A stretch of DNA of 64,000 nt. It comes from Vibrio neptunius. Its GTDB lineage: Bacteria > Pseudomonadota > Gammaproteobacteria > Enterobacterales > Vibrionaceae. The stretch lies in contig CP079859.1 in the NCBI GenBank assembly GCA_019339365.1, forward strand, positions 1 through 64,000, in the 5' to 3' direction. A model generated the notes under the pieces. The model made no database searches. It had not been told where the DNA came from and worked only from the letters and a program-made list of their open reading frames with translations. The position numbers and the translations under genes were made by a program. Shown here one piece after another: positions 23,069 through 31,254 of the stretch. How positions within the stretch are numbered: position 1 is the first letter of the stretch; each line of letters opens with the position of its first letter.

Positions 23069-23260
23069 TCAATAATATTTGTCACAACCTATATGCAGTT
23101 GTGGATCATCCATTAATTCGCTGATGTCAGCAGCAAACTGCTGATGAGAATCACGCGCCTCAATAAGAATCGCATGGTTCTTCTTATCAACGGCCAAGAC
23201 TCTTCCAACGCCCTGTTTACATTCCACCAGCATACCTTTTTCGATTTCAGTAATATCCAT
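23069..23260 (-). CDS. Small conserved-looking protein, function unknown
   Basis: This is a 63-residue acidic protein. It starts at MDITEIEKGMLVECKQG (ATG 23260), which is six bases after AGGGGAG; the ATG at 23266 directly abuts that site. The core KGMLVECKQGVGRVLAVDK...ILIEARDSHQQF has alternating short strands with glycine turns, like a small SH3-type or KOW-like barrel. That is a guess from the pattern. The end has Cys-Asp-Lys-Tyr-Tyr. I do not recognise a named family. It has a good ribosome site and its own terminators on both sides, so it is probably real. Confidence 0.7.
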   Translation of the reverse strand: MDITEIEKGMLVECKQGVGRVLAVDKKNHAILIEARDSHQQFAADISELMDDPQLHIGCDKYY

Positions 23261-23310
23261 ATCCATCTCCCCTTGTTGTTTACCTATTTACAACCTGAGA
23301 GATAAAAGGA

Positions 23311-23345
23311 TCAAAAAAGCCGACTCAAAAGTCGACTTTTTATAA
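23311..23345 (-). terminator. Candidate terminator after mdh
   Basis: Imperfect stem AAGCCGACT / AGTCGACTT with A/T flanks, located between the mdh stop and the upstream side of the small gene. The minus-strand T-run follows the stem. Confidence 0.55.
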
Positions 23346-23359
23346 TATTAATTTATGGC

Positions 23360-24292
23360 TTACTTAACGAAATCCACACCCGTTTGGATGTCGCCGTTCA
23401 GTGTTTCTAACATGCCATCAAGTGCGGATTTTTCGAATGTACTCAGTTCACCATAGCTCAGGATCTCTTCAACGCCATCTTTACCCAGCTTCACTGGTTG
23501 TGCGAAGAACGGCGCATGCTCACCATCACCTTCTACGTAAGCGTACTCAACTACGTCTTCACCTTGAAGTGCTTTCACTAAAGCAAGACCGAATCTGCAC
23601 GCCGCCTGACCCATAGACAGCGTTGCGCTGCCGCCACCCGCTTTTGCCTCTACGACTTCAGTACCCGCATTCTGGATACGCTTAGTCAATGCAGCGACTT
23701 CTTCTGCAGTGAACTCAACACCTTCAACCTGAGAAAGCAGAGGAAGAATCGTTACACCAGAGTGACCACCGATAACAGGAACACGCACTTCACCTGGATC
23801 TTTATCTTTTAGATCCGCAACGAAAGTTTCAGAACGGATAACATCCAGAGTTGTTACACCAAACAGGCGACGCTTATCGTAAACGCCCGCTTTCTTAAGA
23901 ACTTCTGCCGCGATTGGCACGGTCGTGTTGACTGGGTTAGTGATGATACCGATCATCGCTTTAGGACAAACGTGAGCGATTTTCTCTGCAAGAGACTTAA
24001 CGATACCAGCGTTGACGTTAAATAGGTCCGCACGATCCATACCAGGCTTACGTGCAACACCCGCTGAAATAAGAACAACATCCGCACCTTCAAGTGCTGG
24101 CGTTGGATCTTCGCCCGCATAACCTTTGATTGATACAGGCGTTGGGATGTGGCTTAGATCAGCAGCAACACCCGGAGTAACCGGAGCGATGTCGTAAAGT
24201 GCTAAATCTGAACCTGCAGGAAGGCGGTTTTTAAGTAAAAGGGCTAGGGCTTGACCGATGCCTCCAGCGGCACCAATAACGGCTACTTTCAT
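23360..24292 (-). CDS. mdh: Malate dehydrogenase
   Basis: This NAD-dependent enzyme interconverts malate and oxaloacetate in the TCA cycle. Start [20 protein letters not shown] carries the nucleotide-binding GAAGGIG. Substrate arginines lie in the [11 protein letters not shown] loop, [12 protein letters not shown] follows, and the catalytic His is in [14 protein letters not shown]. Length is 310 residues, normal and intact. An AAGGAGAAC ribosome site precedes the ATG. It is divergent from argR across 331 bases, the arrangement conserved in E. coli and vibrios. Confidence 0.98.
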   Translation of the reverse strand: MKVAVIGAAGGIGQALALLLKNRLPAGSDLALYDIAPVTPGVAADLSHIPTPVSIKGYAGEDPTPALEGADVVLISAGVARKPGMDRADLFNVNAGIVKSLAEKIAHVCPKAMIGIITNPVNTTVPIAAEVLKKAGVYDKRRLFGVTTLDVIRSETFVADLKDKDPGEVRVPVIGGHSGVTILPLLSQVEGVEFTAEEVAALTKRIQNAGTEVVEAKAGGGSATLSMGQAACRFGLALVKALQGEDVVEYAYVEGDGEHAPFFAQPVKLGKDGVEEILSYGELSTFEKSALDGMLETLNGDIQTGVDFVK

Positions 24293-24623
24293 CGTAGTTC
24301 TCCTTGAGATGGATCTCTTTATAAGTCTTGGGGTGATTTGAAATCAACGCTGTCCAAAGCTATAGCAATCACATACTGATTACAATCAATTAACGTCAGC
24401 TTTGCGACCTTGCGCAACACAGTAACAACATACTACATACAAGTGTTTATTATCCTCATATTTACCTTTATTGACAAAGGGTTAAGCAATAATAAAGTTG
24501 CAATACCTCTCCCCTGTTTACAGTGACATGTTAGACAGATTTAGGGATCGCATTGGCACAATATGCATAGCTATGCGAGAATATTCACTTGATTTTTATA
24601 AAAACAACGGCTGAAAGAGAACC
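24293..24623. promoter_or_regulatory. Divergent mdh/argR promoter region
   Basis: This 331-base AT-rich spacer has no gene. It contains the ARG-like motif at 24562-24590 near argR, and a TTGACA at 24471 that could be a -35 for argR with no convincing partner. On the mdh side several TTAA-containing patches could bind ArcA or similar, but none is clear enough to call. Confidence 0.4.
24562..24590. promoter_or_regulatory. Candidate ArgR operator before argR
   Basis: TATGCATAGCTATGCGA followed by GAATATTCAC, 34-62 bases before the argR ATG. The first part has the layout TGCAT-AGCT-ATGCG, an imperfect ARG box. The second contains an ATTCA half. The core TATGNATAGCTATGC also occurs upstream of arcA (31984-31998). 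Autoregulation of argR is established in E. coli; here it is inferred. Confidence 0.45.
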
Positions 24624-25094
24624 ATGCGTCATTCAGAAAAACAAGATAACCTCGTCCGTGCATTTAAAGCATTGCTCAAAGAGGAACGATTTGGCTCCCA
24701 AGGGGATATTGTCGAGGCTCTGAAAAATGAAGGCTTCGAAAACATTAACCAGTCCAAAGTTTCCCGTATGTTGACCAAGTTTGGTGCTGTTCGTACCCGC
24801 AATGCCAAGATGGAAATGGTTTACTGTCTGCCAGCGGAGTTAGGTGTGCCGACAGTATCGAGCTCGCTGCGTGAGTTGGTTCTAGATATTGACCACAACA
24901 ATGCCCTAGTCGTGATTCATACTGGACCAGGCGCCGCTCAGTTAATTGCTCGTTTACTCGATTCACTGGGTAAATCAGAAGGCATACTCGGTGTCGTCGC
25001 TGGAGATGACACCATTTTCATTACTCCGACCCTAAATATAACGACGGAACAATTGTTCAATTCAGTCTGTGAACTATTTGAATATACTGGATAA
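24624..25094 (+). CDS. argR: Arginine repressor ArgR
   Basis: ArgR is a hexameric, arginine-binding transcription factor for arginine metabolism genes and an accessory protein for Xer recombination. The N-terminal winged helix-turn-helix runs through [19 protein letters not shown] and [20 protein letters not shown]. The C-terminal arginine-binding domain contains [18 protein letters not shown] and [13 protein letters not shown]. Length is 156 residues, the same as E. coli ArgR. Likely targets within this window are argF and arcA, both with candidate operators. Confidence 0.97.
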   Translation: MRHSEKQDNLVRAFKALLKEERFGSQGDIVEALKNEGFENINQSKVSRMLTKFGAVRTRNAKMEMVYCLPAELGVPTVSSSLRELVLDIDHNNALVVIHTGPGAAQLIARLLDSLGKSEGILGVVAGDDTIFITPTLNITTEQLFNSVCELFEYTG

Positions 25095-25428
25095 GTTTCA
25101 GATATCACTCCCTGTTGTTGAGTCACTTGAGGTCACTCTCCTTGTGACTCAAATCACATCTTCGACAAATCTCTTCATCCAAATACGTATTATTCTAAAC
25201 CATTGATTCAACGATGGTTTAACCTGCTAATTTAGGTTAATTTTTCGTTCAATATGCAGCCAAAATCGCTATATTTTTTAACAATTGTGTAATTATGTGC
25301 CGATTATTTGGTATTATTCTGCCACTTTTTCAACATACGGATTGAAAAAGATGCCGTTTCCATAATAGGAAACTCCCATAGTGACTACACTTGCTCTGGG
25401 TTAATAATGGATAAAGGAAGGGAAATTC
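25095..25428. promoter_or_regulatory. Spacer argR / TAXI receptor
   Basis: A 334-base spacer. It holds a 9-base inverted repeat TTGAGTCAC...GTGACTCAA (25118-25126 with 25144-25152), perhaps the argR terminator though without a T-run. It also has the CRP consensus site at 25143-25158 and a very AT-rich stretch (25230-25330) that probably contains the promoter of the next gene. An AAGGAAGGGAAA site precedes the ATG at 25429. Confidence 0.45.
25143..25158. promoter_or_regulatory. CRP consensus site upstream of the TAXI-TRAP genes
   Basis: TGTGA-CTCAAA-TCACA is a full match to the CRP core TGTGA-N6-TCACA. It starts 286 bases before the TAXI receptor ATG and 48 bases after argR ends. Its left half is shared with the right arm of an inverted repeat. 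Confidence 0.6.
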
Positions 25429-26397
25429 ATGGCATTGAACAAACTTATCAAAGTTGGTGCTATTGCAGCTGCTGTAGTGGGTGCTGGCGCGGTTAACGCT
25501 CAAGAATTCATTACGATTGGTACAGGTTCTGTAACGGGCGTTTACTACCCGACTGGTGGCGCGATTTGTAAACTGGTTAATAAAGGCCGTAAAGATCACA
25601 ATATTCGTTGTTCTGTGGAGTCGACTGGTGGTTCGATTCACAACGTCAACACTATTCGTGCTGGAGAGCTGGACTTTGGTATCGTTCAGTCTGATTGGCA
25701 GTACCACGGATACAACGGGACAAGTAAGTTTGCTGAACAAGGCCCGTACAAAAAGCTACGTGCAGTGTTCTCACTACACACAGAACCATTCAACATCATC
25801 GCTCGTGCTGATTCTGGTATAGAAAACGTATCTGACCTGAAAGGCAAGCGCGTAAACATCGGTAACCCAGGTTCTGGTGACCGTGCGACTATGGGTGTGG
25901 TAATGGAAGCCATGGGCTGGACTAACGACAGCTTCAAGCTTGCTTCTGAACTAAAAGGTTCTGAGCGTTCACAAGCTCTGTGTGATAACAAAATCGACGC
26001 GTTCGTTTATGTTGTTGGCCATCCAAATGGATCAATCAAAGAAGCAACCACTTCATGTGATGCGAAGCTAATTTCTGCAACTGGCCCGCAAATCGACAAG
26101 ATCGTCGCTGACAATCCATATTACGCATTCAGTACAATCCCAGCGGGTATGTACCGTGGTACAGATAAAGACGTAAACAGCTTCGGTGTTGCCGCGACTA
26201 TGGTGACAACGACTGATGTTTCAGACGATGTTGCTTACAACGTGGCAAAATCTGTATTCGAAAATTTTGATACCTTTAAGCGTCTGCACCCTGCGTTTGC
26301 AAACCTTAAGAAAGAAGACATGGTCAAAGCTGGTCTTTCTATCCCTCTACACCCAGGTGCTGAGAAATACTACAAAGAAGTAGGCCTACTTAAGTAA
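25429..26397 (+). CDS. TAXI-family TRAP transporter solute-binding protein
   Basis: This is the periplasmic receptor of a TAXI-type tripartite ATP-independent transporter. A clear signal peptide (LIKVGAIAAAVVGAGAVNA, cleavage before QEF) precedes the TAXI signature GTGSVTGVYYPTGGAICKLV. Next come VESTGGSIHNVNTIRAGELD, the lobe region DLKGKRVNIGNPGSGDRATM, and a typical C-terminal HPGAEKYYKEVGLLK. Length is 322 residues, intact. Vibrio homologues were once annotated as 'immunogenic protein'. Ligand unknown; members of the family carry glutamate, other dicarboxylates and related organic acids. The permease gene follows after 228 bases containing two hairpins. Confidence 0.95.
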   Translation: MALNKLIKVGAIAAAVVGAGAVNAQEFITIGTGSVTGVYYPTGGAICKLVNKGRKDHNIRCSVESTGGSIHNVNTIRAGELDFGIVQSDWQYHGYNGTSKFAEQGPYKKLRAVFSLHTEPFNIIARADSGIENVSDLKGKRVNIGNPGSGDRATMGVVMEAMGWTNDSFKLASELKGSERSQALCDNKIDAFVYVVGHPNGSIKEATTSCDAKLISATGPQIDKIVADNPYYAFSTIPAGMYRGTDKDVNSFGVAATMVTTTDVSDDVAYNVAKSVFENFDTFKRLHPAFANLKKEDMVKAGLSIPLHPGAEKYYKEVGLLK

Positions 26398-26410
26398 CCT
26401 CTCTTTTGTT

Positions 26411-26438
26411 CATCAAGGAGGTCACTACCTCCTTGATG
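26411..26438 (+). repeat. Perfect 12-bp hairpin between TAXI receptor and permease
   Basis: CATCAAGGAGGT-CACT-ACCTCCTTGATG, 13 bases after the receptor stop and not followed by a T-run. It probably stabilises the receptor mRNA 3' end or acts as a weak terminator. Confidence 0.75.
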
Positions 26439-26476
26439 TATCAAGCTCTAAGGTATTGAGCAATATCGTATTATTT

Positions 26477-26500
26477 GGAGTTTCACATTTTTGAAACTCC
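26477..26500 (+). terminator. Second hairpin, weak terminator
   Basis: GGAGTTTC-ACATTTTT-GAAACTCC followed by TCTTTATTTG. It could terminate part of the transcripts before the permease gene. Confidence 0.55.
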
Positions 26501-26625
26501 TCTTTATTTGTATCTATCACAAACTTACTAATGAGCAATGTTTGATCTTTTCACTAGACTGAAAGATGCAAATCAGGTTCTGACAATCATAAAAAGACAG
26601 GCCATTTATAATAAGGATTAAGTAC

Positions 26626-29205
26626 ATGTCGAAGACAACATCTCCGTCTCAAGATGTGCAAGAAATGGTAGCTCAAGCCGATACAGGTGCACGTGCCCCT
26701 ATGGGTATCCCAGGACGCATCTTATGGTTTGTGCCACTGTGTTGGTCACTCTTCCAACTTTGGTACGCATCCCCTCTGCCGTTCATATTTAATTTTGGCG
26801 TACTCAACGACACTGAAGCACGTTCGATACATTTGATGTTTGCCGTGTTCCTAGCGTTTACCGCTTACCCCGCTCTGAAAACTTCTCCTCGCGATCATAT
26901 CCCTGCTCTGGATTGGCTACTGGCATTAGCCGGCAGTTTCTCCGCTGCTTATATCTATATTTTCTACACCGAGCTGGCTGGCCGATCAGGTGCTCCAACA
27001 ACATTAGATATTGTTGCTGCTGTAACGGGCATGATATTACTGCTAGAAGCAACACGTCGTGCACTAGGTCCACCACTGATGGTCGTTGCAGCCGTGTTCT
27101 TACTGTATACCTTTGGTGGTCCGTACATGCCCGATGTGATTGCTCACAAAGGCGCCAGTCTGAACAAAGCAATGTCTCATCTATGGTTAACAACCGAAGG
27201 TGTATTTGGCGTTGCTCTGGGTGTGTCCACATCATTCGTATTCTTGTTTGTACTGTTCGGGGCAATGCTGGAACGCGCTGGTGCAGGTGCTTATTTCATT
27301 AAAGTCGCTTTCTCTTTGCTGGGACATATGAGAGGTGGACCAGCTAAAGCAGCAGTAGTCGCATCAGGTTTATCTGGTCTGGTTTCAGGCTCTTCAATCG
27401 CCAACGTTGTGACCACTGGTACTTTCACAATCCCACTAATGAAACGTGTCGGTTTCCCAGGAACAAAAGCAGGCGCAGTAGAAGTTGCCGCTTCAACCAA
27501 TGGTCAGTTAACGCCACCAATCATGGGCGCAGCTGCATTCCTTATGGTTGAATACGTAGGAATTTCTTACGTCGAAGTCATCAAGGCGGCAATCCTGCCT
27601 GCTCTGATTTCTTACATCGCGCTAATTTACATTGTCCACCTTGAAGCCTGTAAAGCGGGCATGACTGGTCTTCCTCGTCGTCACAATCCGACACTAATCG
27701 CGAGCTTACTGTCATTCACTGGCACCATTCTCGGCTTGTGTGTCATCAGTGCCGCGGTCTACTACGGTATCGGTTGGACGAAAGACGTCTTCGGTGATGC
27801 CGCTACACCAATCGTCACCATTGCGCTCCTTCTATCTTACGTTGGTTTGGTCAATATCTCGGCTAAATATGCCAAAGAAGGCGCGATTGAGATTGATGCC
27901 GAACTGACTGAAGTGCCAGATCCAGGTCCAACGATTAAATCGGGCTTGCACTACCTGCTGCCAATCGTGGTACTGGTATGGTGTTTAACGGTAGAGCGTT
28001 TCTCTCCTGGTTTGTCTGCGTTCTGGGCAACGGTATTCATGATCTTTATCCTGATTACTCAACGTCCTCTCATGGCCGTACTTTCTAAGCAAGGAGCGAT
28101 TGCGGAACAAACCAAAGAAGGCTTTATTGACTTACTTGAGAGTCTAGTTTCTGGTGCTCGTAACATGATCGGTATTGGTGTTGCGACTGCGGCTGCGGGC
28201 ACAGTTGTTGGTGTGGTAACTCTCACCGGTATTGGTTTGGTGATGACGGACTTCGTCGAGTTTATCTCGGGCGGTAACATTATCCTGATGCTTCTGTTCA
28301 CCGCTGTGATCAGTCTGATCTTGGGGATGGGCCTACCAACGACAGCAAACTACATCGTAGTTTCTACACTAATGGCTCCTGTTATCGTGACGCTGGGTGC
28401 ACAAAGCGGCTTAATCATCCCTCTGATCGCCGTTCACTTGTTTGTGTTCTACTTTGGTATTCTGGCCGACGATACACCTCCGGTTGGTTTAGCAGCCTTT
28501 GCCGCTGCGGCGATAGCCAAGTCGGATCCAATCAGGACCGGTATTCAGGGCTTTACTTACGATATTCGTACCGCCATCTTACCTTTCATGTTCATCTTCA
28601 ACACACAACTTCTTTTAATGGGAATTGAGAGTTGGTGGCATTTGTTGCTCACGATCATATCTTCCGTCATTGCAATGCTGATATTCTCTGCAGCAACACA
28701 AGGCTGGTGGTTTACTAAGAACAAGTGGTGGGAAACAGTTCTGCTATTGGCTCTGACGTTTACTTTCTTCCGCCCTGGTTTCTGGTGGGATCAAATTTAC
28801 CCAGCCAAAGTACTTCACCCAGGTACAGAGATCGCGCAGATCACTGAACAGCTACCCGTTGGTCAAGAGATTGAGCTTCTTGTTGCGGGTGAGAACCTTG
28901 AAGGCGATTTCATCTCGAAGACCGTCCGACTGCCATTCGAGGACAGCGCAAAGTCCGCTGAAGATCGTATCTCATCTATGGGTCTGATGCTGAATAGCAG
29001 CAATGGCCGTATGTTGGTCGATATGGTCGAATTCGGCAGCCCAGCAGAAGCAGCTGGTGTTGATTTCGACTGGGAGATTCGCTCGGTTGTAGTGGATGCA
29101 GATCGACCAATGAAAGAGTGGGTCTTCGTTCCTGCACTGCTACTGCTCATCGGTCTAGGTATGAACCAGAGAAGACGAGCTCGTAAGGATGAATTGAGCG
29201 CGTAA
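26626..29205 (+). CDS. TRAP transporter fused small+large permease (TAXI type)
   Basis: The 859-residue protein contains the small (DctQ-like) and large (DctM-like) TRAP membrane subunits in one chain, the usual TAXI arrangement. Early segments include ILWFVPLCWSLFQLWY. The DctM-like core has the motif GLVSGSSIANVVTTGTFTIP and its inverted-repeat partner GMGLPTTANYIVVSTLMAPV. ADDTPPVGLAAFAAAAIAKS follows. After the last transport helices, a ~150-residue C-terminal region (LHPGTEIAQITEQLPVGQEI to ADRPMKEW) resembles the DUF3394-type extension, ending in one more helix and an arginine-rich tail. It uses a Na+ gradient in characterised relatives. Intact. Confidence 0.95.
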   Translation: MSKTTSPSQDVQEMVAQADTGARAPMGIPGRILWFVPLCWSLFQLWYASPLPFIFNFGVLNDTEARSIHLMFAVFLAFTAYPALKTSPRDHIPALDWLLALAGSFSAAYIYIFYTELAGRSGAPTTLDIVAAVTGMILLLEATRRALGPPLMVVAAVFLLYTFGGPYMPDVIAHKGASLNKAMSHLWLTTEGVFGVALGVSTSFVFLFVLFGAMLERAGAGAYFIKVAFSLLGHMRGGPAKAAVVASGLSGLVSGSSIANVVTTGTFTIPLMKRVGFPGTKAGAVEVAASTNGQLTPPIMGAAAFLMVEYVGISYVEVIKAAILPALISYIALIYIVHLEACKAGMTGLPRRHNPTLIASLLSFTGTILGLCVISAAVYYGIGWTKDVFGDAATPIVTIALLLSYVGLVNISAKYAKEGAIEIDAELTEVPDPGPTIKSGLHYLLPIVVLVWCLTVERFSPGLSAFWATVFMIFILITQRPLMAVLSKQGAIAEQTKEGFIDLLESLVSGARNMIGIGVATAAAGTVVGVVTLTGIGLVMTDFVEFISGGNIILMLLFTAVISLILGMGLPTTANYIVVSTLMAPVIVTLGAQSGLIIPLIAVHLFVFYFGILADDTPPVGLAAFAAAAIAKSDPIRTGIQGFTYDIRTAILPFMFIFNTQLLLMGIESWWHLLLTIISSVIAMLIFSAATQGWWFTKNKWWETVLLLALTFTFFRPGFWWDQIYPAKVLHPGTEIAQITEQLPVGQEIELLVAGENLEGDFISKTVRLPFEDSAKSAEDRISSMGLMLNSSNGRMLVDMVEFGSPAEAAGVDFDWEIRSVVVDADRPMKEWVFVPALLLLIGLGMNQRRRARKDELSA

Positions 29206-29338
29206 CTTAGTTAGCCTCGCTCCATAGAAGGAAGTGAGGCTACAATTAGCTAATCCACTTAAATTCGGTGGATTTGGTATCAACTAAGGATGCATATCTC
29301 AGCCATTTCCATGGTTGAGACTGAATAGAGAGCTATCG

Positions 29339-29777
29339 ATGTATAAGCAAATTCTTGTTCCTGTCGATCTGAACGACAAAGGCTTTTCTGATAAAGCACT
29401 TGAGCTGGCTGTCTGGCACGCCAAGCATTCCAATGCTCAAGTTCATCTTCTGAACGTATTACCAGGTATTCACATGTCTATGGTTGCGACCTACTTTCCA
29501 AAAAGATGCCGCAGCGAAAATGAAAACCGACGTTGAGAATCAGCTGAAACAGTTCGCTGTCCAGCACATTCCTGAAGAAGTCGTCTACAAAGTGCACGTA
29601 GCCGAAGGCAAAGCGTACGCGACTATTCTCGACTATGCGGAAAAGCTCGGTGCCGACCTGATTGTGATGCCAAGCCATAAGCGTTCTAAACTGGATAAAG
29701 TGGTATTGGGTTCTGTCGCCAGTAAAGTGGTTCAGAACTCACCCATCAATGTCTTGGTGGTAAAACCGCAAGGCTAA
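29339..29777 (+). CDS. Universal stress protein UspA-family (one frameshift)
   Basis: A single-domain Usp starts MYKQILVPVDLNDKGFSDKA at 29339. After an indel near 29504 (should read YFPKDAAAKMKTDVE) it continues with VAEGKAYATILDYAEKLGAD, LIVMPSHKRSKLDKVVLGSV and ends NVLVVKPQG. The glycine-rich G-x2-G-x9-G(S/T) ATP site is only partly kept (GSVASKVVQNSPINVLV). Length about 146 residues. Its position directly after a TRAP permease resembles teaD, a Usp encoded with and modulating the TeaABC TRAP transporter of Halomonas. A similar regulatory job here is inference. Confidence 0.9.
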
Positions 29778-29794
29778 GTGGATTGAATAAAGAC

Positions 29795-29822
29795 AAAAGG
29801 CGCTCAATTGAGTGCCTTTTTT
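29795..29822 (+). terminator. Terminator after the usp gene
   Basis: AAAAGGCGCTCAATTGAGTGCCTTTTTT, closing the TAXI-TRAP-usp unit 18 bases after the stop. Confidence 0.82.
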
Positions 29823-29869
29823 AATAGTTACTAACGATTGATATTATAGGTTCAATCGAATTTAACTAA

Positions 29870-29884
29870 TGATAATAATTATCA
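29870..29884. promoter_or_regulatory. Fur box
   Basis: TGATAATAATTATCA is a perfect 7-1-7 inverted repeat identical to the classic Fur core TGATAAT-N-ATTATCA. It lies 37 bases before the DUF2061 ATG, where Fur would block transcription when iron is plentiful. Confidence 0.7.
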
Positions 29885-29921
29885 ATAATGATCCTATCAA
29901 CACCAAAGACTGGATCACATC

Positions 29922-30314
29922 ATGAAAAAGACATTAACCTTTGCAGTTATTCACTTCTCAATCGCTTTCACGGTCGCGTATCTATTAACGGGAGATATCT
30001 TGATTGGTAGTCTGATTGCCATGATCGAGCCTATGGTGAACACCGTTGCGTTTTATTTTCATGAACGAGTTTGGCAAGCCTCACCCCAGTTGAAAAAACG
30101 TGAGAACGCTACAGCGCTGAAAACCACCAGCTTTGCTGTTGTGCACTTTAGTGTGGCGTTTAGTGTTGCTTATCTTTTGACAGGGAGCTGGTTAGTCGGT
30201 GGCGTTATGGCCGCGATTGAACCAAGTATTAATACTCTCGCCTATTATTTCCATGAGCGAGTATGGCAGCGCAAACAAAGCCCGCTATTTTCACAGCAAA
30301 CGGCTCACGTTTGA
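29922..30314 (+). CDS. Duplicated DUF2061 membrane protein
   Basis: This is a 130-residue protein made of two copies of a ~50-residue unit. The first is KTLTFAVIHFSIAFTVAYLL with IEPMVNTVAFYFHERVWQ. The second is KTTSFAVVHFSVAFSVAYLL with IEPSINTLAYYFHERVWQ. Each repeat has two hydrophobic segments and ends in the DUF2061 hallmark EP-x-x-NT-x-x-(F/Y)YFHERVW, so the protein probably spans the membrane four times. Its biochemical function is not known. A Fur box directly upstream suggests expression under iron limitation. It meets the next gene tail to tail with 6 bases between stops. Confidence 0.88.
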   Translation: MKKTLTFAVIHFSIAFTVAYLLTGDILIGSLIAMIEPMVNTVAFYFHERVWQASPQLKKRENATALKTTSFAVVHFSVAFSVAYLLTGSWLVGGVMAAIEPSINTLAYYFHERVWQRKQSPLFSQQTAHV

Positions 30315-30320
30315 AAACCA

Positions 30321-31121
30321 CTACACAGGGAAATGGGTCACGCAGAGATCTTTACTCAGTCCGATATTAAATTTCTGCGTTTGGCCATCCAACATCACTT
30401 CTAGCTGATATAGATCATTGAGAGCTGGCTGGCTAGCATCGAAATAGATCGGCGCTTCGACTTGAAACAAAGCGCTCGCATGATCATTTCGTACATCAAT
30501 AGGCAGGTGATAGGTCATTCCATTGAATTTAACTGCAGCAGAAATCAGCCCCGGTGTGTAGGTGCTGTAATGAAGATCGACCAAAAACTCACAACCACCG
30601 CCGTGGTGCCAGATCTGCTCAGTCACAACATGCTCTAATCGTACATGGCGGATAAACTGCAGGTAAGGCTCTTTCCAGATACCCACTCGTGAATCAAACC
30701 TTTGGTTAGGTTGATCACCTAAAGGACACATATCCAACCTGTCTTCTTCGAACAAAAGTTCTTCTTCCTCTTCGAGAAACAAGATCTCAAAGCGATTTCG
30801 ACCGAGTTGCATGTAAGGACGAATGTCCTTTTTGTATTCCGCCTGTGAGCCATCACAATCAAACAGCGCTATACCATTGAGTCGCACTTCAGCATGGTAA
30901 TCTACACCACCAAGCACCAAGTCAACGGCTGGAAACGCCAGCATCGCTTCATCAACTTCAATATCGTGCATCAAGTGCCACTCTTGCTCAGCGATATCTT
31001 GTTCGCACAACGTATCAGGTAACCGCTCGCTTAATGCTGCAGGAAAAGTAATGTCATCCTGAGGAACAGAAAGGTCAGTAAGCGGAGAGATCTGCCATAA
31101 GCCTGCGAGTGATAGCTGCAT
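30321..31121 (-). CDS. GH2-type sugar-binding-fold protein without catalytic domain
   Basis: This 266-residue protein has no signal peptide. Its start is MQLSLAGLWQISPLTDLSVP with AAGGGAAAC before the ATG. Residues ~1-170 follow the N-terminal jelly-roll of family 2 glycosidases. They contain SLAGLWQI, LVLGGVDYHAEVRLNGIALF and the motif VGIWKEPYLQF, which matches the GH2 'G(I/L)(W/Y)' pattern before the immunoglobulin-like domain. Residues ~170-266 fit a single Ig-like domain (LVDLHYSTYTPGLISAAVKF). The TIM-barrel catalytic domain of beta-mannosidase is absent. The gene is intact, so this is its real length. I know it only as a conserved vibrio protein; ligand unknown. Confidence 0.75.
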   Translation of the reverse strand: MQLSLAGLWQISPLTDLSVPQDDITFPAALSERLPDTLCEQDIAEQEWHLMHDIEVDEAMLAFPAVDLVLGGVDYHAEVRLNGIALFDCDGSQAEYKKDIRPYMQLGRNRFEILFLEEEEELLFEEDRLDMCPLGDQPNQRFDSRVGIWKEPYLQFIRHVRLEHVVTEQIWHHGGGCEFLVDLHYSTYTPGLISAAVKFNGMTYHLPIDVRNDHASALFQVEAPIYFDASQPALNDLYQLEVMLDGQTQKFNIGLSKDLCVTHFPV

Positions 31122-31214
31122 GTTTCCCTTATTAAAATTGCGCTAGATCAAGTTCGGGTGATTATAAAGAATCGTCTGAATGAAAGATACTTATCCCTCG
31201 CCGAATGACAGCGA

Positions 31215-31243
31215 CAAAAAAACCAGCCTTTGGGCTGGTTTCT
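31215..31243 (-). terminator. Terminator after rraB
   Basis: On the minus strand ACCAGCCCAAAGGCTGGT is followed by a seven-T run, 12 bases after the rraB stop. Confidence 0.82.
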
Positions 31244-31254
31244 TCAATAACTCG

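Noticed and set aside
25118..25152. Inverted repeat as the argR terminator
   Set aside because: The loop is 17 bases, there is no T-run after it, and its right arm is part of a CRP consensus site, so I list it only as a dyad.
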